A DNA stretch of 64,000 bases from Methanoculleus sp. UBA303 (GTDB taxonomy: Archaea > Halobacteriota > Methanomicrobia > Methanomicrobiales > Methanoculleaceae). The notes under the pieces are model-generated. The model saw only the letters and a list, made by a program, of their open reading frames with translations, searched no databases and was not told the DNA's origin. Position numbers and translations under genes: made by a program. Shown piece by piece: positions 17,841 to 28,000 of the stretch. The stretch's first letter is position 1, and each line of letters begins with the position of its first letter. The DNA lies in contig DANY01000028.1 in assembly GCA_002501655.1 (NCBI GenBank), positions 10,191 to 74,190 of the forward strand, written 5' to 3'.

Positions 17841-20233
17841 TGAAAACATACCTACCTCTTGCCATTCTACTTGGTTTACTCTGTATAGCGATCCCCGTAT
17901 CGGCGGAGCCGACGACATGGTACGTCGACGACGACGGGGAGGCGGACTTTAGCAGCATTCTTGATGCTGTGAACAATGCTTCATCCGGGGATACGATCAT
18001 AGTCTTGCCGGGGAGTTACTCCTGGTTTAGGGTAACGAAGCCATATCTAACCATTCAGGCTTCTACTGATGACGGATCCGTCATCGTGGATTGCATAAAT
18101 TCAGGTGGTCTTGAAATACCATCAGGAAGCAATGAAAATGCGACAGGTACGATCCTTGACGGGTTGACGATCGTTAATCCCGGAGCTGGCGTTCGACTTG
18201 GAGAATATGGTCCTGCATCGGATTCCGTTATCCGGAACTGTACTTTCCTTGACTTAAGCGCAGGTGAGGGATTGCAGATCAAGGCATCAAATGTCACTTT
18301 TGCCGATAACATTATCTCTAATGCGACTTGCCAGTATTCAGCGCTAACTCTGACAGGCAACGACTGTCTGGTTTCGAAAAACATTATAACCAGCAGTGCA
18401 GGGGCAGCCATCTCGTGTTCAGGCGCAGGTAGCACGGGTAATCTTATCACGAACAATACGTTAAGCAACAACAGGTATGGGATTGAATTCTACAAGTCCG
18501 GCGGGGACAATGCTGTCTACCAGAACAACTTTGTCGGCAGTATCAACGGAGATGTTCTCTATACCAGCCCCATTAACGTCCAGGTCTGGAACACCACCGC
18601 CCCCGTCACCTACACCTATAAGGACACCGAGCACACCGGCTTCGTCGGCAACTTCTGGTCGAACTACACCGCATCCGACGTGGACGGCGACGGCATCCTC
18701 GACACACCCCACGTCCTCCCGGACGGCCTCGGCACCGACCATGCACCCTTAGCGGGAGCGTGGGAGGACGGGGTCATCGTTGCCGGGCCCGCTCCAGCGA
18801 CTCCATCCGACGTAACGATCACCTTCCCGGCCCCGGGCAGCACTTATGAGATCGGAATTCCGGTTCGGTTCTCGGCCACCGCCACCGGCGCCGACCTGAC
18901 CTACACCTGGGAGACCGGCGACGGCGGCAACGCCACCGGCCAGGACGTCAATTACACCTACAGCAAGCCCGGCACCTACACCGTCAACCTGACGGTGAGT
19001 AACGAGCACGGGAGCGCCTCGGCAGAGACCGGTATCGTCGTCACGAAACCGGACCCGATCATCTTCAACACCTCCGTCACGGTCTACGCCGATGAGCCGA
19101 TCGTCGTCGACAACACCACCTACGGCGGCAACACGTTCTTCAACATCCTCGCCGCCGCTGGCTACACCTACACCTACGGCGACAGCGAGTCGGGTTACAG
19201 CGACCGAAAACCGCTCCTGACCCTCACCATCGACGACGTCACCTACCCGACCCGGGCCTTCGGTGCGGACTACAAGTGGAAGTTCTACGAGACCATCGGG
19301 ACTGGTGATGACAAGAAGTTCAAGAAGAGCCTGAACGGCTACATCGACAAATCAGGGATCTACTACATCTGGTACGGCGACATGAGCCAGTTCGGCGACT
19401 GGGACCTCCCGTCGGTCAACAACTCGATCTACGTCGTCGAACTGACCGTCGACCTCCAGCCGACCCGGCCCGGGATCCCGGTCGCCGGCTTCACCACGGA
19501 CGTCACGTCCGGCGACGCGCCGCTCGCGGTCGCGTTCACCGATACATCCACCGGTGCATCCTCCTGGTCCTGGACCTTCGGCGACGGCGCGACCTCCGCT
19601 GAGCAGAACCCGGTCCACACCTACACGACCGCGGGCACCTACACCGTGACCCTCACCGTGACGAACACGGCCGGGAGCGCCAGCACGACGCAGACCATCA
19701 CCGTGACCGGGTCCGGCGGCGAGGAGGCGAGTGTCCTCACCCTCCACCGGGGCTGGAACTTCGTCTCGACCCCGAAACGCCTTGCTGCGGGTGCGAACAC
19801 CTTTGCGATCTTCAACGGCGTCGATACCGCCGGCCGGACAATCCTGCTCTACGACGGGCTGGACTACGACTGGAAGGCGATGAGCCCGACCGACACCTTC
19901 CGGCCGCTTGACGGTGTCTGGATCTACGCAAACACCTCGTATACGATCCCGCTCACCTTCGCGGCCGGCGCACCTGAGCTCCCGCCCTCAAAGGACCTCG
20001 GCAAGGGCTGGAACGCGATCGGCTTCACCGGCACCGCCCCTGAAGCCGCGGCACCCACCCTGCTCTCACTCGGGGACCGGTGGGCCACCCTGATCGGCTA
20101 CGACGCGAAAGAGCAGAAGTACGAGGACGCGATCATCCGCAGCCCGGATAGCACAACGCAGAAGATGCAGCCCATGCAGGGCTACTGGATCTACATGACC
20201 CAGGCGGAGACGCTTGCTGCTATCAGCGCCTGA
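17837..20233 (+). CDS. Exported beta-helix / PKD / DUF4430-like surface protein with GWNFVSTP C-terminal module
   Basis: A 798-residue paralogue of the gene at 13768 with one beta-helix instead of two. Signal peptide 1-23, with the same ATGATG start after GGTGAT. Beta-helix at about 25-310, ending in the same G-F-V-G-N-F-W and Asp-rich loop block. PKD-like domain at about 320-405. DUF4430-like domain at about 408-545 (VVDNTTYGGNTFFNILAAAG, YYIWYGDMS, NNSIYVVELTV). Canonical PKD at about 550-625. C-terminal module at about 630-798. The last 600 nt are nearly identical to the end of 13768, pointing to recent duplication or gene conversion. It is followed after 16 nt by the gene at 20250. Confidence 0.85.
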   Translation: MMKTYLPLAILLGLLCIAIPVSAEPTTWYVDDDGEADFSSILDAVNNASSGDTIIVLPGSYSWFRVTKPYLTIQASTDDGSVIVDCINSGGLEIPSGSNENATGTILDGLTIVNPGAGVRLGEYGPASDSVIRNCTFLDLSAGEGLQIKASNVTFADNIISNATCQYSALTLTGNDCLVSKNIITSSAGAAISCSGAGSTGNLITNNTLSNNRYGIEFYKSGGDNAVYQNNFVGSINGDVLYTSPINVQVWNTTAPVTYTYKDTEHTGFVGNFWSNYTASDVDGDGILDTPHVLPDGLGTDHAPLAGAWEDGVIVAGPAPATPSDVTITFPAPGSTYEIGIPVRFSATATGADLTYTWETGDGGNATGQDVNYTYSKPGTYTVNLTVSNEHGSASAETGIVVTKPDPIIFNTSVTVYADEPIVVDNTTYGGNTFFNILAAAGYTYTYGDSESGYSDRKPLLTLTIDDVTYPTRAFGADYKWKFYETIGTGDDKKFKKSLNGYIDKSGIYYIWYGDMSQFGDWDLPSVNNSIYVVELTVDLQPTRPGIPVAGFTTDVTSGDAPLAVAFTDTSTGASSWSWTFGDGATSAEQNPVHTYTTAGTYTVTLTVTNTAGSASTTQTITVTGSGGEEASVLTLHRGWNFVSTPKRLAAGANTFAIFNGVDTAGRTILLYDGLDYDWKAMSPTDTFRPLDGVWIYANTSYTIPLTFAAGAPELPPSKDLGKGWNAIGFTGTAPEAAAPTLLSLGDRWATLIGYDAKEQKYEDAIIRSPDSTTQKMQPMQGYWIYMTQAETLAAISA

Positions 20234-20249
20234 AGGTGAGAGGGTGAAG

Positions 20250-21320
20250 ATGCGACTGGGCATAACACTGATCCTCCTCCTCGGCCTCGTCGCCGGTGCG
20301 GCGGCGGCCGGGGGAGGCACCCCCACGTTACCCCATCAGTTCTCCGGCGACATAACGATCGGCGGCTCCCCGGCACCCACCGGGACCGTGATCACGGCAA
20401 TGATCGGGGGTACGGAGTACGGCTCGATCCGGACGACGGAAGCCGGAAAATATGGCGATCCCGGCCGGTCCGTGGGGGACCGCCTGCTCGTGAAGGCGAC
20501 CCCTGACCAGACCGGTGAGACGATCACGTTCCTCGTCGACGGAGTCCCCGCAAAAGAGACAGCGGTCTTTGAGGTCGGCGGAGGAACGGTCCTCGACCTG
20601 AGCGTCCCCGGGAGCGGGGGCACCGGTAACACCGGAGATCCCGGTAATACCGGTGGTTCCGGCACTACCGCGGATCCGGGCGCCACCGTGAACCCCCGCG
20701 AATCGGCCGCCCCCACCGCCGCCCCTGAGGTGCAGACCGGGCACGCCTCCCTTGCCACGTCTGCGGCCGGAGTGGTCCAGAAGACCGTGACGGTCAGGAC
20801 CGCCGACGAAACCTGCGCCGTGGCGATACGGGAGGGCACCACCGCCCGCGACGCCGGCGGCAGCCCGCTCGGCGAGGTGACCGTGGCCAGGGCCGACCCT
20901 GCCGCGGTCCCGGCGGCCCCGCCGGGAACGGGGGTTGCGATCGTCCTCAACTGCGGCCCTGCGGGCGCCACCTTCGACCCGCCGGTCACCCTCACCTACA
21001 CCCTCTCCGGGGAAGAGTGGGCGAAGATCGGCAGTGCCACACCGAAGGTGATCTGGTACAACCCCGCATCGAAGGCGTGGCAGGATGTGCCCGCAACCGT
21101 GGACCCCGCCACGCGGACGGTCACCGCCAGGGTCTCGCATTTCAGCATCTATGCCCTGGCGTGGACCGTCCCCGGGACGGCGGAAGCACAGCAGACCATC
21201 TCCCCCGGCGGGACGCCGCCGGCCGATGATGAGCCACCCTGGCCGTTCATCGGTATCGGGGCGGTACTCCTGGCCGGCGCCATGATCGGAGGCCTTGTGT
21301 ATCTTGGGAAGAAGAACTGA
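20250..21320 (+). CDS. Membrane-anchored surface protein with N-terminal TIGG domain and PGF-pre-PGF/ZU5-like region
   Basis: A 356-residue protein. ATG 20250 lies 9 nt after AAGGTGAG; GTG 20244 is the alternative. Signal peptide 1-20. Residues about 25-115 form a domain (FSGDITIGGSPAPTGTVITA, GKYGDPG) also found twice in the giant protein at 25008; I call it the TIGG domain here. A Gly/Thr-rich linker follows, then a beta-rich region (about 170-320) with CGPAGATFDPPVTLTYTL and VSHFSIYALAW, as in ZU5/PGF-pre-PGF-type archaeal surface proteins. One transmembrane helix near the end (IGIGAVLLAGAMIGGLVYLG) with KKN after it sets the bulk outside the cell. Confidence 0.8.
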   Translation: MRLGITLILLLGLVAGAAAAGGGTPTLPHQFSGDITIGGSPAPTGTVITAMIGGTEYGSIRTTEAGKYGDPGRSVGDRLLVKATPDQTGETITFLVDGVPAKETAVFEVGGGTVLDLSVPGSGGTGNTGDPGNTGGSGTTADPGATVNPRESAAPTAAPEVQTGHASLATSAAGVVQKTVTVRTADETCAVAIREGTTARDAGGSPLGEVTVARADPAAVPAAPPGTGVAIVLNCGPAGATFDPPVTLTYTLSGEEWAKIGSATPKVIWYNPASKAWQDVPATVDPATRTVTARVSHFSIYALAWTVPGTAEAQQTISPGGTPPADDEPPWPFIGIGAVLLAGAMIGGLVYLGKKN

Positions 21321-21459
21321 CGCCCCTCTTTTCCCGGTCGTGCGGTCCCGGTCGCTCCGGGACGCCGCGACCGGACGGATCCCCCCGGGGCAGGGATCCC
21401 CGCAAAGATCGTAGGGCCATCGAAAACCCAGAGATGATTTAAGAAACGAGTTGAATCGC

Positions 21460-24400
21460 ATGAAACAATCAAGACTGGTAATTATCACTCTCGTGGTGCT
21501 GCTACTGGCAGCCGCCGTGCTTTCGGCGCCGGTAATGGCTGCAGAGGCCGGGACCACCGAGGTACGTATCGCAAAGTATGCAAACGACCGATGGACCGTC
21601 CTGAACGAGACGACCGTCGACTACCGCTGGCTGGAGGCAAACCTCCCGGTCCAGGGCGACGGCGTCACCCGCTACTATCACCAGGGTCCTGTCTTCGAAG
21701 GGGATTGGGAGAAGGCCCACCCCGGTGAGACCTACGACGGCTGGAACCCGGGCGAGGACGTCTTAAAGAGCATGTTGGTCAAGGCTGACCTGGGAGCGGT
21801 GATGGGGACCGACATCAAAGACATCTGCAACCACATCGGCGGCGCCGAAGAGGGCGACGATATCGCCATCTGCAGCAGCGACGGGTGGCGGAAGGCCTTC
21901 CCCTACTCGTTCATCTACAAACCCGACCCGCGGCAGGGCCCGGCCGTCCTCTGCTGGTACAGCGGCAACGGCTCCGGCCCCGACGCGCAGGAGGCGCAGG
22001 GCCAGGGCTACCCGGACACCGGGTATGTCATCGGGATGCGCATGATCTTCTTCGCCGACAACACCACGAACCCCTGGGGCTGGCACATCTTCGGGAACAA
22101 CGACATGAAGGAGTGCTGGGACGAGAAGTACTGGTGCAAAGGCGGGGACTACTGGTCCGCCGCCGGCACCTCAGGCAAGTGGGTCAACGAGATCCGGATC
22201 TACAGCCAGGACGACCCCGAACCCCCGATTGCAAACTTCATCGCCAACGTGACGAGCGGTGCGGTGCCGCTCGCCGTCCAGTTCAACGACACCTCCCTCC
22301 GGACCCCGACTACGTGGGAATGGGACTTCGGTGACGGCGCGACCTCGACCGAGAAAAACCCGGTCCACACCTACATGACCCCCGGCACCTACACCGTCAC
22401 CCTCAACGCGACGAACAAGGCCGGGAGCGACATAAAAGAGATGAGCGGTATTGAGGCGGCCGCGTCCGGAGGAGGAGGCGACGACGCCACCGAACTCCGC
22501 ATCATAAAGTATGCAAACGACGGAATAACCATCCTGAACGAAAAGACGGTCGACCGCAGCTGGCTGGAGGCAAACCTCCCAATCCAGGGCGACGGCGTCA
22601 CCCGCTACTACCACCAGGGCCCGGTCACCGAGGCAGCCTGGAAGGAGAGGTATCCGTATAAACAGTACAACCCCTGGAACCCCGAAGAGACCGTCAACTT
22701 CATCGACATCGGTGCGGTCAGGGGCACCGATCTTGCCGATATCTGTGATTACGTCGGCGGCGCGAGCGCAGGCGACACCATCACCGTCAACACCTCCGGC
22801 GGCGCCGCGATCGCCTACCCGTACGCAACGATTTATAACCCCAACCCCCGGCAGGGTCCGGCAGTCCTCCGCTGGTACGACGGTGACGCGGCAGACTATA
22901 CCTCCAGCCTGCGCCTCGTCTTCTTCGCCGACACCTCCACGAACCCCGACGGCCGGCATGTCTTCGGCAACACCGACATGAAGGTCTGCTGGGGAGAAGC
23001 AAACGCCGTCTACAACGGCACCCTCCCTTCGAGCGCCGACGCCGCGCCCGACCGGGTCGTCGAGGTGCGGATCGACGGCAGCGATCCCCCCGCATCCCCG
23101 GTCGTATCCTTCAGCGCCAACGTGACCTCGGGCTCACCCCCGCTCACCGTCCAGTTCACCGACACCTCGTCGGGGTCCCCCGACACCTGGGCGTGGGACT
23201 TTGGTGACGGCGCGACCTCGACCGAGAAAAACCCGGTCCACACCTACACAGAACCCGAGATCTACCCCGGGAAGTATACCGTCACCCTCACCGCCACGAA
23301 CACCATCGGCACCAACAGCACGACCGTGGCCGACTGCATCACGCTGAACGCCAAGGTAGCAAGTTTCACTGCAAGCACGACCGGCGGGCTGCCGCCGCTT
23401 GCCGTCCGGTTCACCGACACCTCCGGCGGCAACCCGACTGCATGGGCGTGGGACTTCGGCGACGGCAACACCTCGACCGAGCAGAACCCGGTCCACATCT
23501 ACACCCGCGTCGGCACCTACCCGGTCACCCTCACCGTCACCGGCCCCTTCGGGAGCGACACGGTTGTGAAGACCGAGCCGATCGACCAGATCCGGGTGCT
23601 CGAGCCCAGGGATATCGGGACCACCACCCTGCGCGTTGCAAAGGTGGCCAGAAACGGCACCGTCCTGAACAAGACAACCGTCGACTACCACTGGCTTGAG
23701 GAGAACCTCCCCGTGCAGGGCGACGGCGTAACGAACTACTACCACCAGTGGTGGATCTTCGATGACACCTACCCGGACCCGGAGGAGAAGCACTGGGGCA
23801 GTGTCTTCGACGGCAAAGGAATATTCGGCGCCGTCAAGGGCACCGACGTCAAAGACATCTGCGACCTCGTCGGAGGCGCTTCCGAAAGGGACTATATCCG
23901 CCTGGACAGCAGGGACGGCTATAAAACAGGGCTCAGGCAGGAATGGGTCTACAACCCCCACCCGCGCCAGGGGCCGGCTGTCCTCTGCTGGTACAACGCA
24001 GGCGGCGGTGACGGCCAGGGCGTCGGCTACACCGATACCGGTTACTTCCCCGCCATGCGCCTGATCTTCTTTGCCGACAACTCCACGAACCCCTGGGGCC
24101 TGCATATCTTCGGCACCTACGACGCCTACGTGGCCTGGGGCGTCAAAGTAGACGCTACCACTGGCTGGTCGGCAAAGTGGATCGACGGGGTCGTCATCGA
24201 GGTAGACAAGTTCACCCCCGCCCCGGTTGCGGACTTCACCGCGAACACCACGTCCGGCGACGCGCCGCTCACCGTCGCGTTCACCGACAACTCGACCGGT
24301 GCTGACTCCTGGTCCTGGGACTTCGGCGACGGCGCAACCTCTGCCGACCGGAACACGACCCACACCTACACGGCCCCCGGCACCTACTCCGTGAACCTCA

Positions 24401-24996
24401 CGGTCACGAACGTCGTCGGGAGCAACAGCGCGACACAGACCATCACCGTGACCGGAACCGGCGATACCGAGCCGGGCGAGACGGGCACCCTCACCCTTCA
24501 TCCGGGCTGGAACTTCGTCTCGACCCCGAAACGTCTCGCTAGCGGCGCGAACACCTTTGCCGTCTTTGATGCGGTCGATACCGCCGGTCACACGGTCCTG
24601 CTCTACGACGGCATAGACGGCTGGAAGACGGCGAACTCGACGGTAGCCTTCCGGCCGCTCGACGGGGTCTGGATCTACGCGAACACCTCGTACACGATCC
24701 CGCTCACCTACGCTGCCGACGGACCCAACCTCCCGCCCGAAAAAAGCCTCGTCAAAGGCTGGAACGCCATCGGCTTCACTGCCACCACCTCCAGGTCCGC
24801 CGCCGCAACCCTCCGTTCGGTTGAGGACCACTGGACCACGCTCATCGGCTTTGACGCACAGAAACAGGAATACCAGAACTCGATCCTCCACGGCGCCGGC
24901 GACGGCCGCCACAGTGAAGAGCGCCCGATGTACCCCATGCAGGGCTACTGGCTCTACATGACCGGCGCGGAGACGCTTGGTGCCATCGGCGCCTGA
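21460..24996 (+). CDS. Exported protein with three SUOX-like modules, four PKD domains and GWNFVSTP module
   Basis: A 1178-residue protein. The ATG at 21460 is chosen by comparison with the genes at 31043 and 34539, whose ATGs follow the same GAGTTGA leader; TTG 21451 is the alternative. Signal peptide 1-30. SUOX-like modules lie at about 30-250, 342-540 and 720-920 (TRYYHQGP, DICNHIGG, DPRQGPAVLCW, RLIFFAD). PKD domains lie at about 255-335, 547-628, 630-705 and 922-1000. The last 170 residues are the GWNFVSTPKRL module. The third module lacks the DMKxCW motif (DAYVAW instead), and the second is shorter. No C-terminal anchor. The stop is 12 nt before the start of the giant gene, so the two are probably cotranscribed. 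Confidence 0.83.
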   Translation: MKQSRLVIITLVVLLLAAAVLSAPVMAAEAGTTEVRIAKYANDRWTVLNETTVDYRWLEANLPVQGDGVTRYYHQGPVFEGDWEKAHPGETYDGWNPGEDVLKSMLVKADLGAVMGTDIKDICNHIGGAEEGDDIAICSSDGWRKAFPYSFIYKPDPRQGPAVLCWYSGNGSGPDAQEAQGQGYPDTGYVIGMRMIFFADNTTNPWGWHIFGNNDMKECWDEKYWCKGGDYWSAAGTSGKWVNEIRIYSQDDPEPPIANFIANVTSGAVPLAVQFNDTSLRTPTTWEWDFGDGATSTEKNPVHTYMTPGTYTVTLNATNKAGSDIKEMSGIEAAASGGGGDDATELRIIKYANDGITILNEKTVDRSWLEANLPIQGDGVTRYYHQGPVTEAAWKERYPYKQYNPWNPEETVNFIDIGAVRGTDLADICDYVGGASAGDTITVNTSGGAAIAYPYATIYNPNPRQGPAVLRWYDGDAADYTSSLRLVFFADTSTNPDGRHVFGNTDMKVCWGEANAVYNGTLPSSADAAPDRVVEVRIDGSDPPASPVVSFSANVTSGSPPLTVQFTDTSSGSPDTWAWDFGDGATSTEKNPVHTYTEPEIYPGKYTVTLTATNTIGTNSTTVADCITLNAKVASFTASTTGGLPPLAVRFTDTSGGNPTAWAWDFGDGNTSTEQNPVHIYTRVGTYPVTLTVTGPFGSDTVVKTEPIDQIRVLEPRDIGTTTLRVAKVARNGTVLNKTTVDYHWLEENLPVQGDGVTNYYHQWWIFDDTYPDPEEKHWGSVFDGKGIFGAVKGTDVKDICDLVGGASERDYIRLDSRDGYKTGLRQEWVYNPHPRQGPAVLCWYNAGGGDGQGVGYTDTGYFPAMRLIFFADNSTNPWGLHIFGTYDAYVAWGVKVDATTGWSAKWIDGVVIEVDKFTPAPVADFTANTTSGDAPLTVAFTDNSTGADSWSWDFGDGATSADRNTTHTYTAPGTYSVNLTVTNVVGSNSATQTITVTGTGDTEPGETGTLTLHPGWNFVSTPKRLASGANTFAVFDAVDTAGHTVLLYDGIDGWKTANSTVAFRPLDGVWIYANTSYTIPLTYAADGPNLPPEKSLVKGWNAIGFTATTSRSAAATLRSVEDHWTTLIGFDAQKQEYQNSILHGAGDGRHSEERPMYPMQGYWLYMTGAETLGAIGA

Positions 24997-25007
24997 AGGT
25001 GAGACGG

Positions 25008-28000
25008 GTGAAACCACAGCACGGTATAGCGGTGGTCCTCCTCATCGCCCTCGTCGCCGGTGCGGCGGCGGCCGGGGGGACACCCCCCACCCTTCCCCAT
25101 GTGTTCTACGGAAACGTGACGATCGGCGGAGCGCCCGCACCCGCCGGGACCGTCATCACCGCGATGTTCGGGGATACGAACTGCGGCTCGATCATGGTGA
25201 CAGACGCCGGAAGATACGGCGATCCCGATTGGCGCCTGGGGAACCGCCTGCTCGTGACCGGGACCGCGGACCAGAACGGTGAGACGATCACGTTCCTCGT
25301 CGGCGGAGCGGCGGCAAAAGAGACCGCCCTGTTCACCCCCGGCGTGGTGACCCGTCTCGACCTCTCCTTCGAAGAGACCATGACAGTGCCGGTCGCGAGG
25401 TTCACTGCGAACATAACCTCCGGCCCGGCGCCGCTCACCGTCGCGTTCACCGATACCTCGACCGGTGCCGACTCCAGGTCCTGGGACTTCGGTGACGGAA
25501 CTACCTCCGCCGACCAGAGCCCGACCCATACCTACACGACGCCCGGCACCTACACTGCGAACCTCACGGTCGCGAACGCAGCCGGGAGCAGCAGCACGAC
25601 CGCCACCATCACCGTACTCGATGAAGGGGCGGTAGAGATTATCCGCGGCCCGTACCTCACCGGCACCACGACGACGGCGACCGTCGTCAACTGGATGGCG
25701 CAGGAGCCCGTCGCCGGCACCGTCGAGTACGCCGACGACACCTACTACACGGTAAACGGCGGATACGAGAAATCCGTCGCCGGCACGGCAGAGACCGCGT
25801 TCCACCACATCACGCTCGAAGGCCTCGCCCCCGACACCCTCTACCACTACCGGGTCGCCGCGGGCAGCACGACCACGGGCGACCACACATTCCGGACGTT
25901 CCCCGGGGACGGCGGCTTCACCTTCGTCGTCTACGGCGACACCCAGAGGCCGGCGAACATCAACCTCGTCGCCGACCGGATCGCCGATGAGAACCCGCTC
26001 TTTGTCCTGCACACCGGCGACCAGGTCAACGGTGTCGAGAGCGCGGGCGAGTGGAACGACTTCTTCAGGTACAGCGGGCGGATGCTCGGGAACACCACCA
26101 TCTACACCACGATGGGCAACCACGAGAAGAACCATACCGCCTACTACGAGAATTTCGGGTTGCCCCAGCGGTACTCCTTCACCTGCTCGGACGCCCAATT
26201 TGCCGTCCTCGACGACAACAACTGGGTCGATCTCAACCGGGAATCTGCCTGGCTCAAAGACGACCTGGATTCAGACGCGGCCTGGAAGTTCGTCGCCCAT
26301 CACCACCCGCCCTACTCCTCCACCCCCGAACGCTCAGGGGGCTGGATCCTCCTGCGCGTGTGGGGCGAGACCATGAAGAATGCCGGCGTCTCCGCTGTCT
26401 TCAACGGCCACGTCCACGCCTACGAGCGCTACGTCGTCGGCGGCATCAACTACGTCGTCGCCGGCACCGGCGCAGGCCCGCTCTACCAGCTCGGCGACGA
26501 GAGGCCCGAAGGCTACCAGACCAGCCTCGAGGATACCCTCGGCTACACGAAGGTCACCCTGTATCCCAACGGAACCGCCGTTGCCGGGTTCGTCAAGGTC
26601 GCCCGGCTCTCCGACGACGCCAACGTCCTCGAGGTCTATCCCCCGGGCAGCGTCTTTGAGACCTACACCATGACCCGCCCGCCCCGGGCCGACCTTGCGG
26701 CCGTCGGCCTGGCCGTCCCCGGCGGCGCGACCGCCGGGACCGCCTGCACCGTCACCGGGACCATTAAGAACGTCGGAGACGCCGCCTCCCGCGCCTGCTC
26801 CGCGACCCTCACCGCCGGCGATCGCGGGATCGGCACCGCCGCCGTAGACGCGCTTGGCCCCGGCGAGACCGCGGAGGTCTCCTTCACCTGGACCCCGGCA
26901 GCCGCCGGCGAGGCGACCCTCACCCTTGCGGTCGACCCGGCTGCGGAGATCCCGGACGTCGACCGCACGAACAACGCCCGGACCGTCACCGTGACCGTCG
27001 CGGGTTCCGGCCCGGGCCCCGCCCCGGTTGCAAACTTCAGCACAAACGTGACTGAGGGCGATGCCCCGCTCACGGTTGCGTTCACCGATGAATCCACCGG
27101 TGCGGCAACCTGGTCCTGGGACTTCGGGGACGGGAACACCTCGACCGAGCAGCACCCGGCCCACACCTACGCGACCGCGGGCACCTACACGGTCACCCTC
27201 ACGGTCGCGAATGCGGCCGGGAGCAGCAGCGCGACGAAGACCGTCACCGTGACGGTCCCGGTCGGGAGCATCGCCGTGACCTCGGCACCCGCCGGAGCGG
27301 CGATCTGGCTTGACGGTGAGAACACCGGCAAGTTCACCAGCGCCACCCTCACCGAAATCCCGGCCGGCGAGCACGTCGTCACCCTGAAACTCGACGGGTA
27401 CGCCGATGCTTCGATGCCGGTGACCGTCAAACCGGGGAAGACCGCATCGGTCCACCTCACCCTGACCACCCGGACCGGGAGCCTCGCCGTCACCTCGACG
27501 CCCGCCGGCGCCGGAGTCTTCATCGACGGCGCCGACACCGGAGCAGTGACGAACACCACGATCAACGGGATCGGGGTCGGGAGTCATACCGTCACCCTCC
27601 GGAAGGACGGCTACGTCGATGCTTCCGCTGAGGTCGCGATCGTCGAGAATGAGGCCGCAACCCTCCACCTCAACCTCGATGAGGTCGTCGCAGCGCCGGT
27701 TGCCGCCTTCACGGCAAACGTCACGAGCGGTGACGCCCCGCTCACGGTTGCGTTCACCGATACCTCTGCGGGGAACCCGACCGCCTGGTTCTGGACCTTC
27801 GGGGACGGCAACACCTCGACCGACCGGAACCCGGTCCACACCTACGCGACCGCGGGCACCTACACGGTCACCCTCGCGGTCGCGAATGCGGCCGGGAGCA
27901 GCAGTGCGACGAAGACCGTCACCGTGACCGCCGCGGGCGGGGGGGAGGTCCCCCCGACCCTCCCCCATGAGTTCTACGGGAACGTGACGATCGGCGGAGC